64,000 bases of DNA from SURF-13 sp041695325. GTDB taxonomy: Bacteria; Pseudomonadota; Gammaproteobacteria; SURF-13. The position numbers were made by a program, and so were the translations under genes. The notes under the pieces are model-generated. The model had not been told where the DNA came from, did no database searches, and saw only the letters and a list, made by a program, of their open reading frames with translations. The DNA lies in contig JBGFRC010000044.1 in NCBI GenBank assembly GCA_041695325.1, forward strand, positions 1 to 64,000, read 5' to 3'. Positions 39,963-49,308 of this stretch are shown here, in pieces (position 1 is the stretch's first letter; each line of letters begins with the position of its first letter).

Positions 39963-40652
39963 ATGCGCCATAAGCCCTCCCGGCCCAGACTGCTGGACCC
40001 GCGCGATCTTGCCTTTCCCGACGTGGAGTTGGCCTTGCGCGAGCCGAACGGCCTGCTTGCGGTGGGCGGCGATCTCAGCCCGGCGCGGCTGATTGAGGCC
40101 TACCGCAACGGCATCTTTCCCTGGTATGGCGAGGGCGAGCCCATCCTGTGGTGGTCGCCGCACCCGCGCATGGTGCTGTTTCCGGAGCGCCTGCACGTCT
40201 CGCGCAGTCTGCGCAAATTACTCAAGCAAGGCCGGTATAACGTCACCTTTGATCAGGATTTCGCATCGGTCATTAAACAATGCGCTGCGTTGCGCGAAGG
40301 AGGCACCTGGATCACCCAGGAGATGCAACACGCATATTGCAAGCTGCATGAATTGGGGTACGCGCACTCGGTGGAGTGCCGGCGCGACGACAAACTCGCG
40401 GGCGGTCTCTACGGTGTGGCGCTGGGCCGGGTATTTTTCGGCGAGTCCATGTTCAGCCTGGAACCAAACGCCTCCAAGGTCGCCCTGGTCAGGCTGGCGG
40501 AACGGCTGCGACAATCGGGTTATCGCATGATAGATTGCCAGGTGCATTCCGCGCACCTGCAAGGCATGGGCGCGCAAGACATCCCGCGCGCTGAATTCCT
40601 GCGCATGTTGAAGCAATGGTGCGACGAATCTGCGCCCGCGTGGCGGGGATGA
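39963..40652 (+). CDS. aat: Leucyl/phenylalanyl-tRNA-protein transferase
   Basis: A 229-residue enzyme that adds Leu or Phe to proteins starting with Lys or Arg, creating N-degrons for ClpS/ClpAP. Conserved parts: FPDVELALREPNGLLAVGGDLSPARLIEAYRNGIFPWY, WWSPHPRMVLFPERLHVSRSL, and GRVFFGESMFS. It is 3 nt from the arginyl-transferase-like gene and near clpA/clpS, so the whole pathway is grouped here. Confidence 0.96.
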   Translation: MRHKPSRPRLLDPRDLAFPDVELALREPNGLLAVGGDLSPARLIEAYRNGIFPWYGEGEPILWWSPHPRMVLFPERLHVSRSLRKLLKQGRYNVTFDQDFASVIKQCAALREGGTWITQEMQHAYCKLHELGYAHSVECRRDDKLAGGLYGVALGRVFFGESMFSLEPNASKVALVRLAERLRQSGYRMIDCQVHSAHLQGMGAQDIPRAEFLRMLKQWCDESAPAWRG

Positions 40653-40655
40653 GCA

Positions 40656-41396
40656 ATGGCGTTCCTGAATATCGAGCACGGAGACGCGCTCAAGTTTTAT
40701 CTCACCCGCCCTCACCCGTGCAGCTATCTGCCGGAGCGCGCGGCGAGCACGCTGTTCGCCGATCCGCAAGCCCTCATCAGCGGCCGCGATTACGGCGCGC
40801 TCCTCGCGCGCGGCTTCCGCCGCAGCGGCGCGCTGTTTTACCGGCCGCACTGCACCCTGTGCGACGCCTGCATCCCGCTGCGCGTGCCGGTGGCGGAGTT
40901 CAAACCACGCCGCAGCCAGCGCCGCGTGCTGCGTTTAAATGGTGATCTGCACGTGCGGCAATGCGGCGCGGCGTTCAACGACGAACACTTCCGGCTTTAT
41001 AAACGTTACATGACGGTGCGTCACTCCGCTGACGGGAGTGCAATCAGAGCGCAAGATTATGAGGATTTCCTGCTGCACCCGCCGGAAATAGATTGCGCGC
41101 TGTATGAGATGCGCGCGCAGAATCGGTTACTCGCCGTGGCGCTGGTGGACCGTGCGCCGCAGGGCCTGTCCGCGGTATATACGTTTTATGATCCCGCGCA
41201 AACGCGCCGCAGCCTCGGCGTGTACGCGGTGCTGTGGCAAATCCAGGAGGCGCGCCGCCTGGGGCTGCCGTGGCTCTACCTCGGCTACTGGATCAGGGAA
41301 TGCGCCAGGATGAGTTACAAGGACCAGTACCGGCCGTGCGAGATTTACCGGGAGGGCAGATGGCGACGGCTGGAGCCGGGAGCGGATGTGCTATAA
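40656..41396 (+). CDS. bpt: Aspartate/glutamate leucyltransferase (Bpt/Ate type)
   Basis: A 246-residue transferase: PCSYLPERAASTLFADP, GFRRSGALFYRPHCTLCDACIPLRVPVAEF (the C-x2-C cluster), and LYLGYWIRECARMSYKDQYRPCEIY match bacterial Bpt/Ate proteins. It attaches Leu to N-terminal Asp or Glu, giving ClpS-recognised degrons. It follows aat directly and precedes infA, the common gammaproteobacterial order. Confidence 0.94.
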   Translation: MAFLNIEHGDALKFYLTRPHPCSYLPERAASTLFADPQALISGRDYGALLARGFRRSGALFYRPHCTLCDACIPLRVPVAEFKPRRSQRRVLRLNGDLHVRQCGAAFNDEHFRLYKRYMTVRHSADGSAIRAQDYEDFLLHPPEIDCALYEMRAQNRLLAVALVDRAPQGLSAVYTFYDPAQTRRSLGVYAVLWQIQEARRLGLPWLYLGYWIRECARMSYKDQYRPCEIYREGRWRRLEPGADVL

Positions 41397-41423
41397 TTAG
41401 AAATTTTCCGGTGCGGAAGGTTT

Positions 41424-41642
41424 ATGGCAAAAGAAGAACCGATAGAAATGGAGGGTACGGTGATTGAAACCCTGCCCAACACCATGTTCCGCGTAAGGCT
41501 GGACAACGGTCACGTGGTCACCGCGCACATCTCCGGCAAGATGCGCAAGCACTACATCCGCATCCTCACCGGCGACCGGGTCACGGTGCAGCTTACGCCT
41601 TACGACCTCACTAAGGGGCGTATTTCCTTCCGCGCACGTTGA
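41424..41642 (+). CDS. infA: Translation initiation factor IF-1
   Basis: A 72-residue protein with a single S1/OB fold: MAKEEPIEMEGTVIETLPNT, FRVRLDNGHVVTAHISGKMRK, and KGRISFRAR. Binds the ribosomal A site during initiation. Length is exactly that of the family. It converges with clpA, whose stop is 12 bp away. Confidence 0.98.
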   Translation: MAKEEPIEMEGTVIETLPNTMFRVRLDNGHVVTAHISGKMRKHYIRILTGDRVTVQLTPYDLTKGRISFRAR

Positions 41643-41654
41643 AAGCGGGGGCGC

Positions 41655-43931
41655 TTACTCCACCGCCGTGTGATCGCTTTTTTCCTGTTCCTCAATCACA
41701 AAGCGGAGCTTGCCGCCCTCTTCGCTCACCTTGACCTGCCCGCCGGCGGCGAGCTTGCCGAATAACAATTCCTCGGCCAGGGGGCGCTTGATGTGCTCCT
41801 GAATCAGCCGCGCCATGGGGCGCGCGCCCATCACAGGGTCAAAGCCGTGCCGGGCCAGCCAGGCGCGCGCAGCAAAGTCCACATCGAGCGCGACGTGCTT
41901 CTCGTCCAGCTGCTCTTCCAGCTCGATGAGGAATTTATCCACCACGTGGGTGATGGTGGCGGGATCCAGAGCCCTGAACTGGATGATGGCGTCGAGCCGG
42001 TTGCGAAACTCCGGCGTGAAAGTGCGCTTGATGACCTCCAGGCTGTCGCCGCTGTGATCCTGCGCGGTAAAGCCTATCGAGGCGCGGCTCATCTGTTCGG
42101 CGCCGGCGTTGGTGGTCATGACGATGATCACGTTGCGGAAGTCCGCCTTGCGCCCGTTGTTGTCGGTGAGCGTGCCGTGATCCATCACTTGCAGCAATAG
42201 ATTGAATACATCCGGATGCGCCTTCTCGATTTCATCCAGCAGCAGCACGGCGTGCGGGTGTTTGGTCACCGCCTCGGTGAGCAGGCCGCCCTGATCGAAG
42301 CCGACGTAGCCGGGCGGTGCGCCGATCAGGCGCGACACGGTGTGACGCTCCATGTACTCCGACATGTCGAAGCGGATCAGCTCCACGCCCATGATCCTGG
42401 CGAGCTGACGCGTAACCTCGGTCTTGCCCACGCCGGTGGGGCCGGCGAACAGGAATGAGCCTATCGGTTTCTGCGCCTGTCCCAGACCGGAGCGCGCCAT
42501 CTTGATCGCGGCGGCGAGCGACTCGATCGCCTGATCCTGTCCGAACACCACCAGCTTCAGGTCGCGCTCCAGGGTACGCAGCATTTCCTTGTCGGAAACG
42601 CTCACGTTCTTGGGCGGGATGCGCGCCATCTTGGCGACGATGTTTTCAATCTCGGTCACACCCACCGTGCGCTTGCGCCTGGAGACGGGCAGGATGGCCT
42701 GATTCGCGCCCGCCTCGTCTATCACGTCTATCGCCTTGTCGGGCAGGAAGCGGTCGTTGATGTAGCGGCTGGCGAGCTCCGCCGCGGCGCGCAGCGCCTT
42801 GTGTGAATACTTCACCTTGTGATGCGACTCGAAGCGCGACTTCAGCCCCTCCAGGATGGATACGGTCTCTTCCACCGACGGTTCGCTCACCTCAATCTTC
42901 TGGAAGCGGCGCGACAGCGCGCGGTCCTTCTCGAAGATGCCGCGGTATTCCTGATAGGTGGTGGAGCCGATGCAGCGCAGCTCGCCGCCGGTGAGCGCCG
43001 GCTTGATGAGGTTGGAGGCGTCCATCACGCCGCCGGAGGCCGCGCCCGCGCCGATGATGGTATGGATCTCGTCTATGAACAGGATCGCGCCCGGCTCCTT
43101 GTGCAGCTGATTGAGCACGCCCTTCAGGCGCTTCTCGAAATCGCCGCGGTATTTGGTGCCCGCGAGCAGCGCGCCCATGTCCAGCGCATAGATGGTGGAG
43201 CGCGCCAGCACCTGCGGCACGTCGCCCTCCACGATCATCTTGGCCAGCCCCTCGGCGATGGCGGTCTTGCCCACCCCTGCCTCGCCCACGTACAGGGGAT
43301 TGTTCTTGCGCCGGCGGCACAGTATCTGGATGGTGCGCTCGATCTCGTTCTTGCGCCCGATGAGCGGATCTATCTTGCCCCGGCGCGCGAACTGGTTGAG
43401 ATTGGCGGCGTACATTTCCAGCGGGCTGCGGCTGACCTGCTCGCCCGCGGCCTCCTCCTCGCTGGAGGGAGCGCCCGTCTGGCCTTCTTCCTCGCCCGGC
43501 ACCCTGGAGATGCCGTGCGAGATGTAATTCACCACGTCCAGGCGGGTGATGCTGTGCTTCTTTAATATGTACACCGCCTGGGAGTCCTGCTCGCCGAACA
43601 CGGCGACCAGCACGTTGGCGCCGGTAACCTCCTTTTTCCCGGAGGCGTTGACGTGCAGCACCGCGCGCTGCAGCACGCGCTGGAAACCGAGCGTGGGCTG
43701 GGTGTCGCGCGCGTCGTCCAGCGACAGGCGCGGGGTGTGCTCGTTGATATACGAGCCCAGCTCGTTGCGCAGCCGCTCGATATCCGCCCCGCAGGCGCGC
43801 AGCACCGCCGCCGCCGCCGCGTTGTCCAGCAGCGCCAGCACCAGATGCTCCACGGTCATGAACTCGTGCATCTTGGCGCGCGCCTCGCGGAACGCGGTGT
43901 TCAGGGTGAATTCAAGTTCTTTGCTCAACAT
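41655..43931 (-). CDS. clpA: ATP-dependent Clp protease ATP-binding subunit ClpA
   Basis: A 758-residue unfoldase: Clp_N repeats (1-150), D1 with Walker A GEAGVGKTA and FIDEIHTIIGAG, D2 with Walker A GPTGVGKTE, pore loop GYVGFD and LLDEIEKAHPDV. ClpP-binding SIGF (IGF loop) follows at about 620. The D1-D2 linker is short, as in ClpA, not ClpB. It delivers N-degron substrates from ClpS to ClpP. clpS is 46 nt upstream on the same strand. Confidence 0.97.
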   Translation of the reverse strand: MLSKELEFTLNTAFREARAKMHEFMTVEHLVLALLDNAAAAAVLRACGADIERLRNELGSYINEHTPRLSLDDARDTQPTLGFQRVLQRAVLHVNASGKKEVTGANVLVAVFGEQDSQAVYILKKHSITRLDVVNYISHGISRVPGEEEGQTGAPSSEEEAAGEQVSRSPLEMYAANLNQFARRGKIDPLIGRKNEIERTIQILCRRRKNNPLYVGEAGVGKTAIAEGLAKMIVEGDVPQVLARSTIYALDMGALLAGTKYRGDFEKRLKGVLNQLHKEPGAILFIDEIHTIIGAGAASGGVMDASNLIKPALTGGELRCIGSTTYQEYRGIFEKDRALSRRFQKIEVSEPSVEETVSILEGLKSRFESHHKVKYSHKALRAAAELASRYINDRFLPDKAIDVIDEAGANQAILPVSRRKRTVGVTEIENIVAKMARIPPKNVSVSDKEMLRTLERDLKLVVFGQDQAIESLAAAIKMARSGLGQAQKPIGSFLFAGPTGVGKTEVTRQLARIMGVELIRFDMSEYMERHTVSRLIGAPPGYVGFDQGGLLTEAVTKHPHAVLLLDEIEKAHPDVFNLLLQVMDHGTLTDNNGRKADFRNVIIVMTTNAGAEQMSRASIGFTAQDHSGDSLEVIKRTFTPEFRNRLDAIIQFRALDPATITHVVDKFLIELEEQLDEKHVALDVDFAARAWLARHGFDPVMGARPMARLIQEHIKRPLAEELLFGKLAAGGQVKVSEEGGKLRFVIEEQEKSDHTAVE

Positions 43932-43977
43932 GGCGATACTCTCAAGCTTAGACTGCCAACCTCACTACAAGTTTAGT

Positions 43978-44301
43978 TTAAGCCTTTTCCATGGTGCATA
44001 ACAACGGGTGCTGATGGTGGCGCGAAAACTCGTTCACCTGCTCCACCTTGGTCTCGGCCACCTCGCGCGTGAACACCCCGCATACGCCGCTGCCCTGGGT
44101 GTGCACCTGCAACATGACCTGCACCGCCTTTTCGCGCGCCATGCCAAAAAACGTCTGCAATACTTGTACCACAAACTCCATCGGCGTGTAATCGTCGTTC
44201 ATCAGCATGACCTTATACAACGGCGGCTGCGCCAGCCTGGGCTTGGCCTCTTGCAACGCCACGCCGCCGTCATCGTGGTTTTGCTGTTTGCGCGTCGCCA
44301 T
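43978..44301 (-). CDS. clpS: ClpS adaptor protein
   Basis: A 107-residue adaptor: PPLYKVMLMNDDYTPMEFVVQVLQTFF is the N-degron binding region with the gatekeeper Met and the D-D-x-T pair, and VHTQGSGVCGVFTREVAETKV follows. Binds N-terminal Leu, Phe, Trp and Tyr and hands substrates to ClpA. It is cotranscribed with clpA. Confidence 0.97.
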   Translation of the reverse strand: MATRKQQNHDDGGVALQEAKPRLAQPPLYKVMLMNDDYTPMEFVVQVLQTFFGMAREKAVQVMLQVHTQGSGVCGVFTREVAETKVEQVNEFSRHHQHPLLCTMEKA

Positions 44302-44560
44302 GATAAATAATGATAGCCGAAACCGGAGCGCTTACCAGTCCCGCAAGCCGGCGCCGGCGAAACGGTATTGCCCGGTTGGAATTACAGTAATCCCGTGACG
44401 ATTAATTTTCAAGCGATACTTAAATTTGATTATGTCAGACCGGGCGCCGGCCGTGATGCGGCGTTTTAGGCTAAAATCATGTTATGCGCTTCCCGTTGCA
44501 CAGTATCCGGCTGCAAGGTCCGTGGTTACCGGAATGGAGACCGGCGCAGCCGCTTGAGTC

Positions 44561-47500
44561 ATGTCCGTCCCGGCATCACAAAACCGCCGCCTCAAGACGC
44601 TGAGTCCGCTGCACCTCTCACTGCCAACCGCCCCCGCGCAAAGGATGCGCTGGGAAGGGCTGCACGGCAGCGCACGCGGCCTCGTCATCAGCCGTGCGGC
44701 GCGCGAATACCCAGGGCCGCTCATGGTGATCGCGGAGGACACGCCCTCGGCCCAGCGCCTGGAACAGGAGTTGCGCTTCTATCTGGGACAGGACGCGCCG
44801 CCGCTGTTGCATTTCCCGGACTGGGAAACCCTGCCTTACGACAGCTTTTCACCGCACAGCGACATCACCTCCGAACGGCTGGCCGCGCTCTATCGCCTGC
44901 CGTCGCTCACGCGCGGCATCCTCATTGCGCCGGTGCAAACCCTGATGCACCGGCTCGCGCCGCGCGACTATCTGGAGGCGCGCAGCCTGATGCTCGACGT
45001 CGGACAAAAGCTGGAGCCGGTTGAGATGCGGCGGCGCCTTGAAGCCGGCGGCTACCGCTGCGTGACGCAAGTCATGGAGCACGGCGAGTTCGCGCTGCGC
45101 GGCGGCCTGATGGATGTATTCCCCATGGGCAGCGCCACGCCCTACCGCATAGACCTGTTTGACGACCGGATCGAAAGCCTGCGCCACTTTGATCCGGAGA
45201 CCCAACGCACCCTGGACACGGTGCAACGGATACGGCTCCTGCCGGCGCACGAATTTCCGCTCGACGAGCAGGGCATCACGCGCTTCCGCCACAATTTCCG
45301 CGAACAGTTCGAGGGCGACCCGCAAAAAAGCCCGCTCTACCGCGACGTGAGCCGGGGACTGGCGCCGGCCGGGATTGAATATTACCTGCCGCTGTTTTTC
45401 GAACGCACTGACACCCTGTTCGATTATCTGCCGGCTTCCTGCCTGGTGCTTTACAGCGCGGGCGCTGAACAAGCGGCGGACAGGTTCTGGCGCGAGGCGA
45501 ACGAGCGTTACGAACAGATGCGATACGACCCCGAGCGGGCGCTGCTCGTCCCGCGGCAATTATTTCTGCAAACCCGGGAAGTGTTCGGTGCAATGAGCGC
45601 GCATCCGCACGTGATCTGGAGTGAGCAGGAAACGGATGCGAAAGGCGCCGTGCGCTATGCCACGCAAGCGCCGCCCGCGCTTACCCTGGAGGCGCGCAGC
45701 GCCCATCCGTTGAGCCGGTTGCGCCGGTTTCTGGAAAACTTCAGCGGGCGCGTGCTGTTCGCCGCCGAGAGCGCGGGCAGGCGCGAGGCGCTGCTGGAGT
45801 TGCTCGCCGCGGAGGACATACGCCCGGCGGCGTTCCCCGGCTGGGCGGAATTTTTAACCAGCGAGGCGCGCTTCGGCATCACCGTCGCCCCGCTGGAACA
45901 AGGCCTGCTGCTGGGCGATCCGCCGCTCGCGGTGATTGTCGAACCGCAGTTGTTCGGTGAGCAGGCGGTGCAGCGCCGGCGCCGTACCACGGCGCGGCGC
46001 GATATAGAGGGCGTCGTCAGGAGCCTGGCCGAGCTGCGCAGCGGCGACCCCGTGGTGCACGAACAGCATGGGGTGGGGCGTTATCTCGGCCTGCAAGTGC
46101 TGGAGGCCGGCGGTGTCAAAGCGGAATTTCTCACCCTGGAATACGCGGGCGGCGACAAGCTCTATGTCCCCATCTCATCGCTGCACCTCATCAGCCGCTA
46201 CACCGGCGTCAGCCCCGAACACGCGCCGCTGCACAGGCTGGGCGGCGAACAGTGGGAACGCGCCAGACGCAAGGCGCTGGAGCGGGTGCGCGACGCGGCG
46301 GCGGAGTTGCTGGACATCCACGCGCGGCGCGCGGCAAGACCGGGCCACGCCTTCCCCGCGCCGGACGCGCACTACGCCGCCTTCGCCACCGGTTTTCCGT
46401 TTGAAGAGACGCCCGATCAGTTGCAGGCCATCCACGACGTGCTGGCCGACATGCAATCCAGCAAGCCCATGGACCGCCTGGTGTGCGGCGACGTGGGTTT
46501 CGGCAAGACCGAGGTCGCGCTGCGCGCCGCGTTTCTCGCCACCCAGGGCGGCAAGCAGGTGGCCGTGCTCGCGCCCACCACGCTGCTCGCGCAACAGCAC
46601 TACCAGACCTTTCAGGACCGCTACGCCGACTGGCCGGTGCGCATCGAGGCGCTTTCGCGCCTGCGCACACCGAAGCAACAGCGGCAAACCCTGGATGGGC
46701 TCGCCGCGGGCACGGTGGATATCGTGATCGGCACCCACAAGCTGCTAAGCCCGGCTATCTCCTTCAAAAACCTGGGCCTGGTGATTATTGACGAGGAACA
46801 CCGCTTCGGCGTGCGCCATAAAGAGCGCCTCAAGCAATTGCGCTCGGAGGTGGACATCCTCACCCTCACCGCCACGCCGATCCCGCGCACGCTCGGCATG
46901 GCGTTCGCCGGTTTGCGCGATCTCTCCATCATCGCCACTCCGCCCGCGCGCCGCCTGGTGGTGAAGACCTTTGTGCGCGAATGGGACAAGGCCTGGTTGC
47001 GCGAGGCGCTGCTGCGCGAAATCCTGCGCGGCGGCCAGGTATATTTTCTGCACAACGACGTGGACACCATGCCCGCCATGCTGCGCGAAATCGAGGCGCT
47101 GGCGCCGGAGGCGAGCGTGCGCAGCGCGCATGGCCGGATGCGCGAACGCGAGCTGGAGCGGGTGATGCTCGATTTCTATCACCAGCGCTTCAACGTGCTG
47201 CTGTGCAGCACCATCATCGAGAGCGGCATAGACGTGCCGAGCGCCAACACCATTATCATCAACCGCGCCGACAAGTTCGGCCTGGCGCAGCTTTATCAAT
47301 TGCGTGGGCGCGTGGGCCGCTCGCATCACAGCGCCTACGCCTACCTCATCATCCCCGAACGGCGCGCGCTCAGCGCCGATGCGCTCAAGCGCCTGGAGAC
47401 GATCGAAGCCATACACGAACTCGGCGCCGGTTTCACGCTCGCCGCGCACGACCTGGAAATCCGCGGCGCGGGCGAGCTGCTGGGCGAGGAGCAAAGCGGA

Positions 47501-48082
47501 CAGATACAGGAAGTCGGCTACACCCTTTACACCGATTTACTGGAACGCGCCGTGCGCGCGCTCAAGGAGGGGCGCGAACCTGAGCTGGAACGTCCGCTGG
47601 ATCAGGGTGCGGAGATGGACATCCGCGCACCCGCGCTGATTCCGGAGGATTATCTGCCGGACGTGCACGCCCGGCTGGTGCTGTACAAACGCATCGCCGG
47701 CGCTGAAACCGAAGCTGGACTGCGCGAACTGCAAGTCGAGATGATAGATCGCTTCGGCCTGCTGCCGGAAGCGACCAAAACGTTGTTCAAAATCACCGAG
47801 CTCAAGCTCAAGGCGCAAGCGCTGGGCATACGCAAAATGGAAGCGGGTGAAAGCGGCGCGCGCGTGAGCTTCGGCCCCCATCCCGCGGTTGATCCGGTGA
47901 AGATTATCGAGCTGATCCAGAAACAGCCCAAAATGTACAAACTGGATGGGCGGGATAAGCTGCGTGTCATCATTGCTCTGCCTGACACCGCTGCACGCAT
48001 TCAGAAGCTGGAGCAAGTCTTGCAATTGCTCAGTCCCGCTGACCGCCCCTCCCCCCCTGATCAAGTCGGGGACAGGCTCTAA
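44561..48082 (+). CDS. mfd: Transcription-repair coupling factor Mfd
   Basis: A 1173-residue ATPase: UvrB-homology module at the N-terminus (LHFPDWETLPYDSFSPHSDI), RNA-polymerase interaction domain (GDPVVHEQHGVGRYLGL), and RecG-like translocase with Walker A GDVGFGKTEVALRAAF, Walker B IIDEEHRFGV and LTATPIPRTLGMA. Removes stalled RNA polymerase and recruits UvrA. The C-terminal few residues (PSPPDQVGDRL) are encoded by the edge of REP-like repeats. A gap of 259 bp separates it from clpS. Confidence 0.97.
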   Translation: MSVPASQNRRLKTLSPLHLSLPTAPAQRMRWEGLHGSARGLVISRAAREYPGPLMVIAEDTPSAQRLEQELRFYLGQDAPPLLHFPDWETLPYDSFSPHSDITSERLAALYRLPSLTRGILIAPVQTLMHRLAPRDYLEARSLMLDVGQKLEPVEMRRRLEAGGYRCVTQVMEHGEFALRGGLMDVFPMGSATPYRIDLFDDRIESLRHFDPETQRTLDTVQRIRLLPAHEFPLDEQGITRFRHNFREQFEGDPQKSPLYRDVSRGLAPAGIEYYLPLFFERTDTLFDYLPASCLVLYSAGAEQAADRFWREANERYEQMRYDPERALLVPRQLFLQTREVFGAMSAHPHVIWSEQETDAKGAVRYATQAPPALTLEARSAHPLSRLRRFLENFSGRVLFAAESAGRREALLELLAAEDIRPAAFPGWAEFLTSEARFGITVAPLEQGLLLGDPPLAVIVEPQLFGEQAVQRRRRTTARRDIEGVVRSLAELRSGDPVVHEQHGVGRYLGLQVLEAGGVKAEFLTLEYAGGDKLYVPISSLHLISRYTGVSPEHAPLHRLGGEQWERARRKALERVRDAAAELLDIHARRAARPGHAFPAPDAHYAAFATGFPFEETPDQLQAIHDVLADMQSSKPMDRLVCGDVGFGKTEVALRAAFLATQGGKQVAVLAPTTLLAQQHYQTFQDRYADWPVRIEALSRLRTPKQQRQTLDGLAAGTVDIVIGTHKLLSPAISFKNLGLVIIDEEHRFGVRHKERLKQLRSEVDILTLTATPIPRTLGMAFAGLRDLSIIATPPARRLVVKTFVREWDKAWLREALLREILRGGQVYFLHNDVDTMPAMLREIEALAPEASVRSAHGRMRERELERVMLDFYHQRFNVLLCSTIIESGIDVPSANTIIINRADKFGLAQLYQLRGRVGRSHHSAYAYLIIPERRALSADALKRLETIEAIHELGAGFTLAAHDLEIRGAGELLGEEQSGQIQEVGYTLYTDLLERAVRALKEGREPELERPLDQGAEMDIRAPALIPEDYLPDVHARLVLYKRIAGAETEAGLRELQVEMIDRFGLLPEATKTLFKITELKLKAQALGIRKMEAGESGARVSFGPHPAVDPVKIIELIQKQPKMYKLDGRDKLRVIIALPDTAARIQKLEQVLQLLSPADRPSPPDQVGDRL

Positions 48083-48121
48083 CCCTCTTCCCGCACGCGG
48101 AGAGGGGAACTATATGGATAG
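48083..48121. repeat. REP-like palindrome with AACTATAT tail, copy left of DUF559
   Basis: CCCTCTTCCCGCACGCGGAG followed by AGGGGAACTATATGGATAG. A near copy in the same orientation lies at 48502-48543, on the other side of the DUF559 gene. Both end in AGAGGGGAACTATAT. Confidence 0.75.
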
Positions 48122-48129
48122 TTGCCTCA

Positions 48130-48486
48130 TTACTCTCCCTCTCCCGCCAGGCGGGAGAGGGATGGGGAGAGGAAAAGTCGTATCTGCTCCAGTACGCTCT
48201 CCATCTGCTGCATCACGTCGATGTTCCAGAAACGCAGCACCGTATAACCCCGGCTGCGCAGCCACGCATCGCGGCGCTGGTCATGGGCCGGCTGTTCGGC
48301 ATGCTGACCGCCGTCGAGTTCGATAATCAGCCGGTGCTCCAGACACACAAAATCCACAATGTAGCGGCCTATGGGTTTTTGCCGCTTGAATTTCAAACCC
48401 ATGAAACGGTGCGCGCGCAGGTGATACCATAGCCGTTGTTCGGCCTCAGTCTGGTTACTGCGCAAGGCTTTGGCGTTGCGTAGCAT
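48130..48486 (-). CDS. DUF559 endonuclease-like protein
   Basis: A 118-residue protein of the Vsr-like/DUF559 family: NAKALRSNQTEAEQRLWYHLRAHRF, FKRQKPIGRYIVDFVCLEHRLIIELDGGQH, and RDAWLRSRGYTVLRFWN. The D...E-x-D residues of the restriction-endonuclease fold are present (VDF, IELDGGQH). The last residues (SPSLSRLAGEGE) come from a REP-like palindrome (48137-48161). The gene is bracketed by direct copies of that palindrome family. The biological role of DUF559 proteins is unsettled. Confidence 0.85.
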   Translation of the reverse strand: MLRNAKALRSNQTEAEQRLWYHLRAHRFMGLKFKRQKPIGRYIVDFVCLEHRLIIELDGGQHAEQPAHDQRRDAWLRSRGYTVLRFWNIDVMQQMESVLEQIRLFLSPSLSRLAGEGE

Positions 48487-48501
48487 CCCCCTCTCCCCTG
48501 A

Positions 48502-48543
48502 CCCCTCTCCCCGCTCGCGGGGAGAGGGGAACTATATATAGAT
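48502..48543. repeat. REP-like palindrome with AACTATAT tail, copy right of DUF559
   Basis: CCCCTCTCCCCG-ctcg-CGGGGAGAGGGG is a 12-bp stem with a 4-nt loop, followed by AACTATATATAGAT. It matches 48083-48121 in sequence and orientation. Confidence 0.75.
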
Positions 48544-48574
48544 CACCCCCGACAGGCAAGAGAGTTGCTTCGCT

Positions 48575-48757
48575 CCTCTCCCGCCCCGCGGGGGTTGCTT
48601 TATTATTCTTGACCTTCCCGCCCTGCGGGAGAACCCATGCTTAACCCCCTCTCCCGCCCTGCGGGAATTGCTTTATTATTCTCCCTTCCCGCCCCGCGGG
48701 AGAACCCATGCTTAACTCCCTCTCCCGCGGAGCGGGAGAGGGTTGGGGAGAGGGCGG
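48575..48757. repeat. Tandem REP-like array (about 73-bp unit)
   Basis: Two full units and part of a third, each with CTCTCCCGCCC-GCGGG, TTGCTTTATTATTCT, CTTCCCGCCC-GCGGGAGAACCCATGCTTAAC. It lies between DUF559 and def with no gene. The unit carries two palindromes. It may act as a bidirectional structure at the end of the convergent mfd and def transcripts. Confidence 0.75.
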
Positions 48758-48761
48758 GCCT

Positions 48762-49307
48762 TCATTCATCAGGCGTGGCTGTTACCGCAGACACGCTGGA
48801 GAACAGTTCATCGGTAAAACCGAACAGGCGCATATCCTTGATCCGCTGCGGGTAGAGGATGCCGTCCAGATGATCGCACTCGTGCTGCACCACGCGGGCG
48901 TGGAAGCCGCGGGCCTCTCTCTCGAAACGCACGCCTTGCGCGTTGAAGCCCGCGTAACGCAAATGGGTGTAACGTTCGACCAGGCCGCGCATGCCGGGCA
49001 CGCTCAAACAGCCTTCCCACATCTCGTCCCGTTCGTCGCCCAAGAATTCTATTTCGGGGTTGATGAGCACCGTGGTGGGCACAGGTTCGGCGCCGGGATA
49101 ACGCGGGTTCTTGTCCACGCCGAAGATCACCACGCGCAAGGACACGCCGATCTGCGGCGCAGCGAGACCCGCGCCGTTTTGCGCCGCCATGGTGTCAAAC
49201 ATGTCGGCGATCAGGGCGTCGAGTTGCGTGGCATTGAATTCCGTGACCGGCGCGGCTTTTTGCAGCAGCAGCGGGTGGCCCATGCGCAGTACGTTCCTGA
49301 CCGCCAT
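48762..49307 (-). CDS. def: Peptide deformylase
   Basis: A 181-residue metalloenzyme that removes the N-formyl group from nascent proteins. All three motifs are present: GAGLAAPQIG (motif 1), EGCLSVPG (motif 2, Cys ligand) and HECDHLDG (motif 3, two His ligands and catalytic Glu). It stops next to the REP array and is followed by no gene on this strand. It is one nucleotide from mtnP. Because fmt is not adjacent, this may be a second Def paralogue. Confidence 0.95.
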   Translation of the reverse strand: MAVRNVLRMGHPLLLQKAAPVTEFNATQLDALIADMFDTMAAQNGAGLAAPQIGVSLRVVIFGVDKNPRYPGAEPVPTTVLINPEIEFLGDERDEMWEGCLSVPGMRGLVERYTHLRYAGFNAQGVRFEREARGFHARVVQHECDHLDGILYPQRIKDMRLFGFTDELFSSVSAVTATPDE

Positions 49308-49308
49308 G

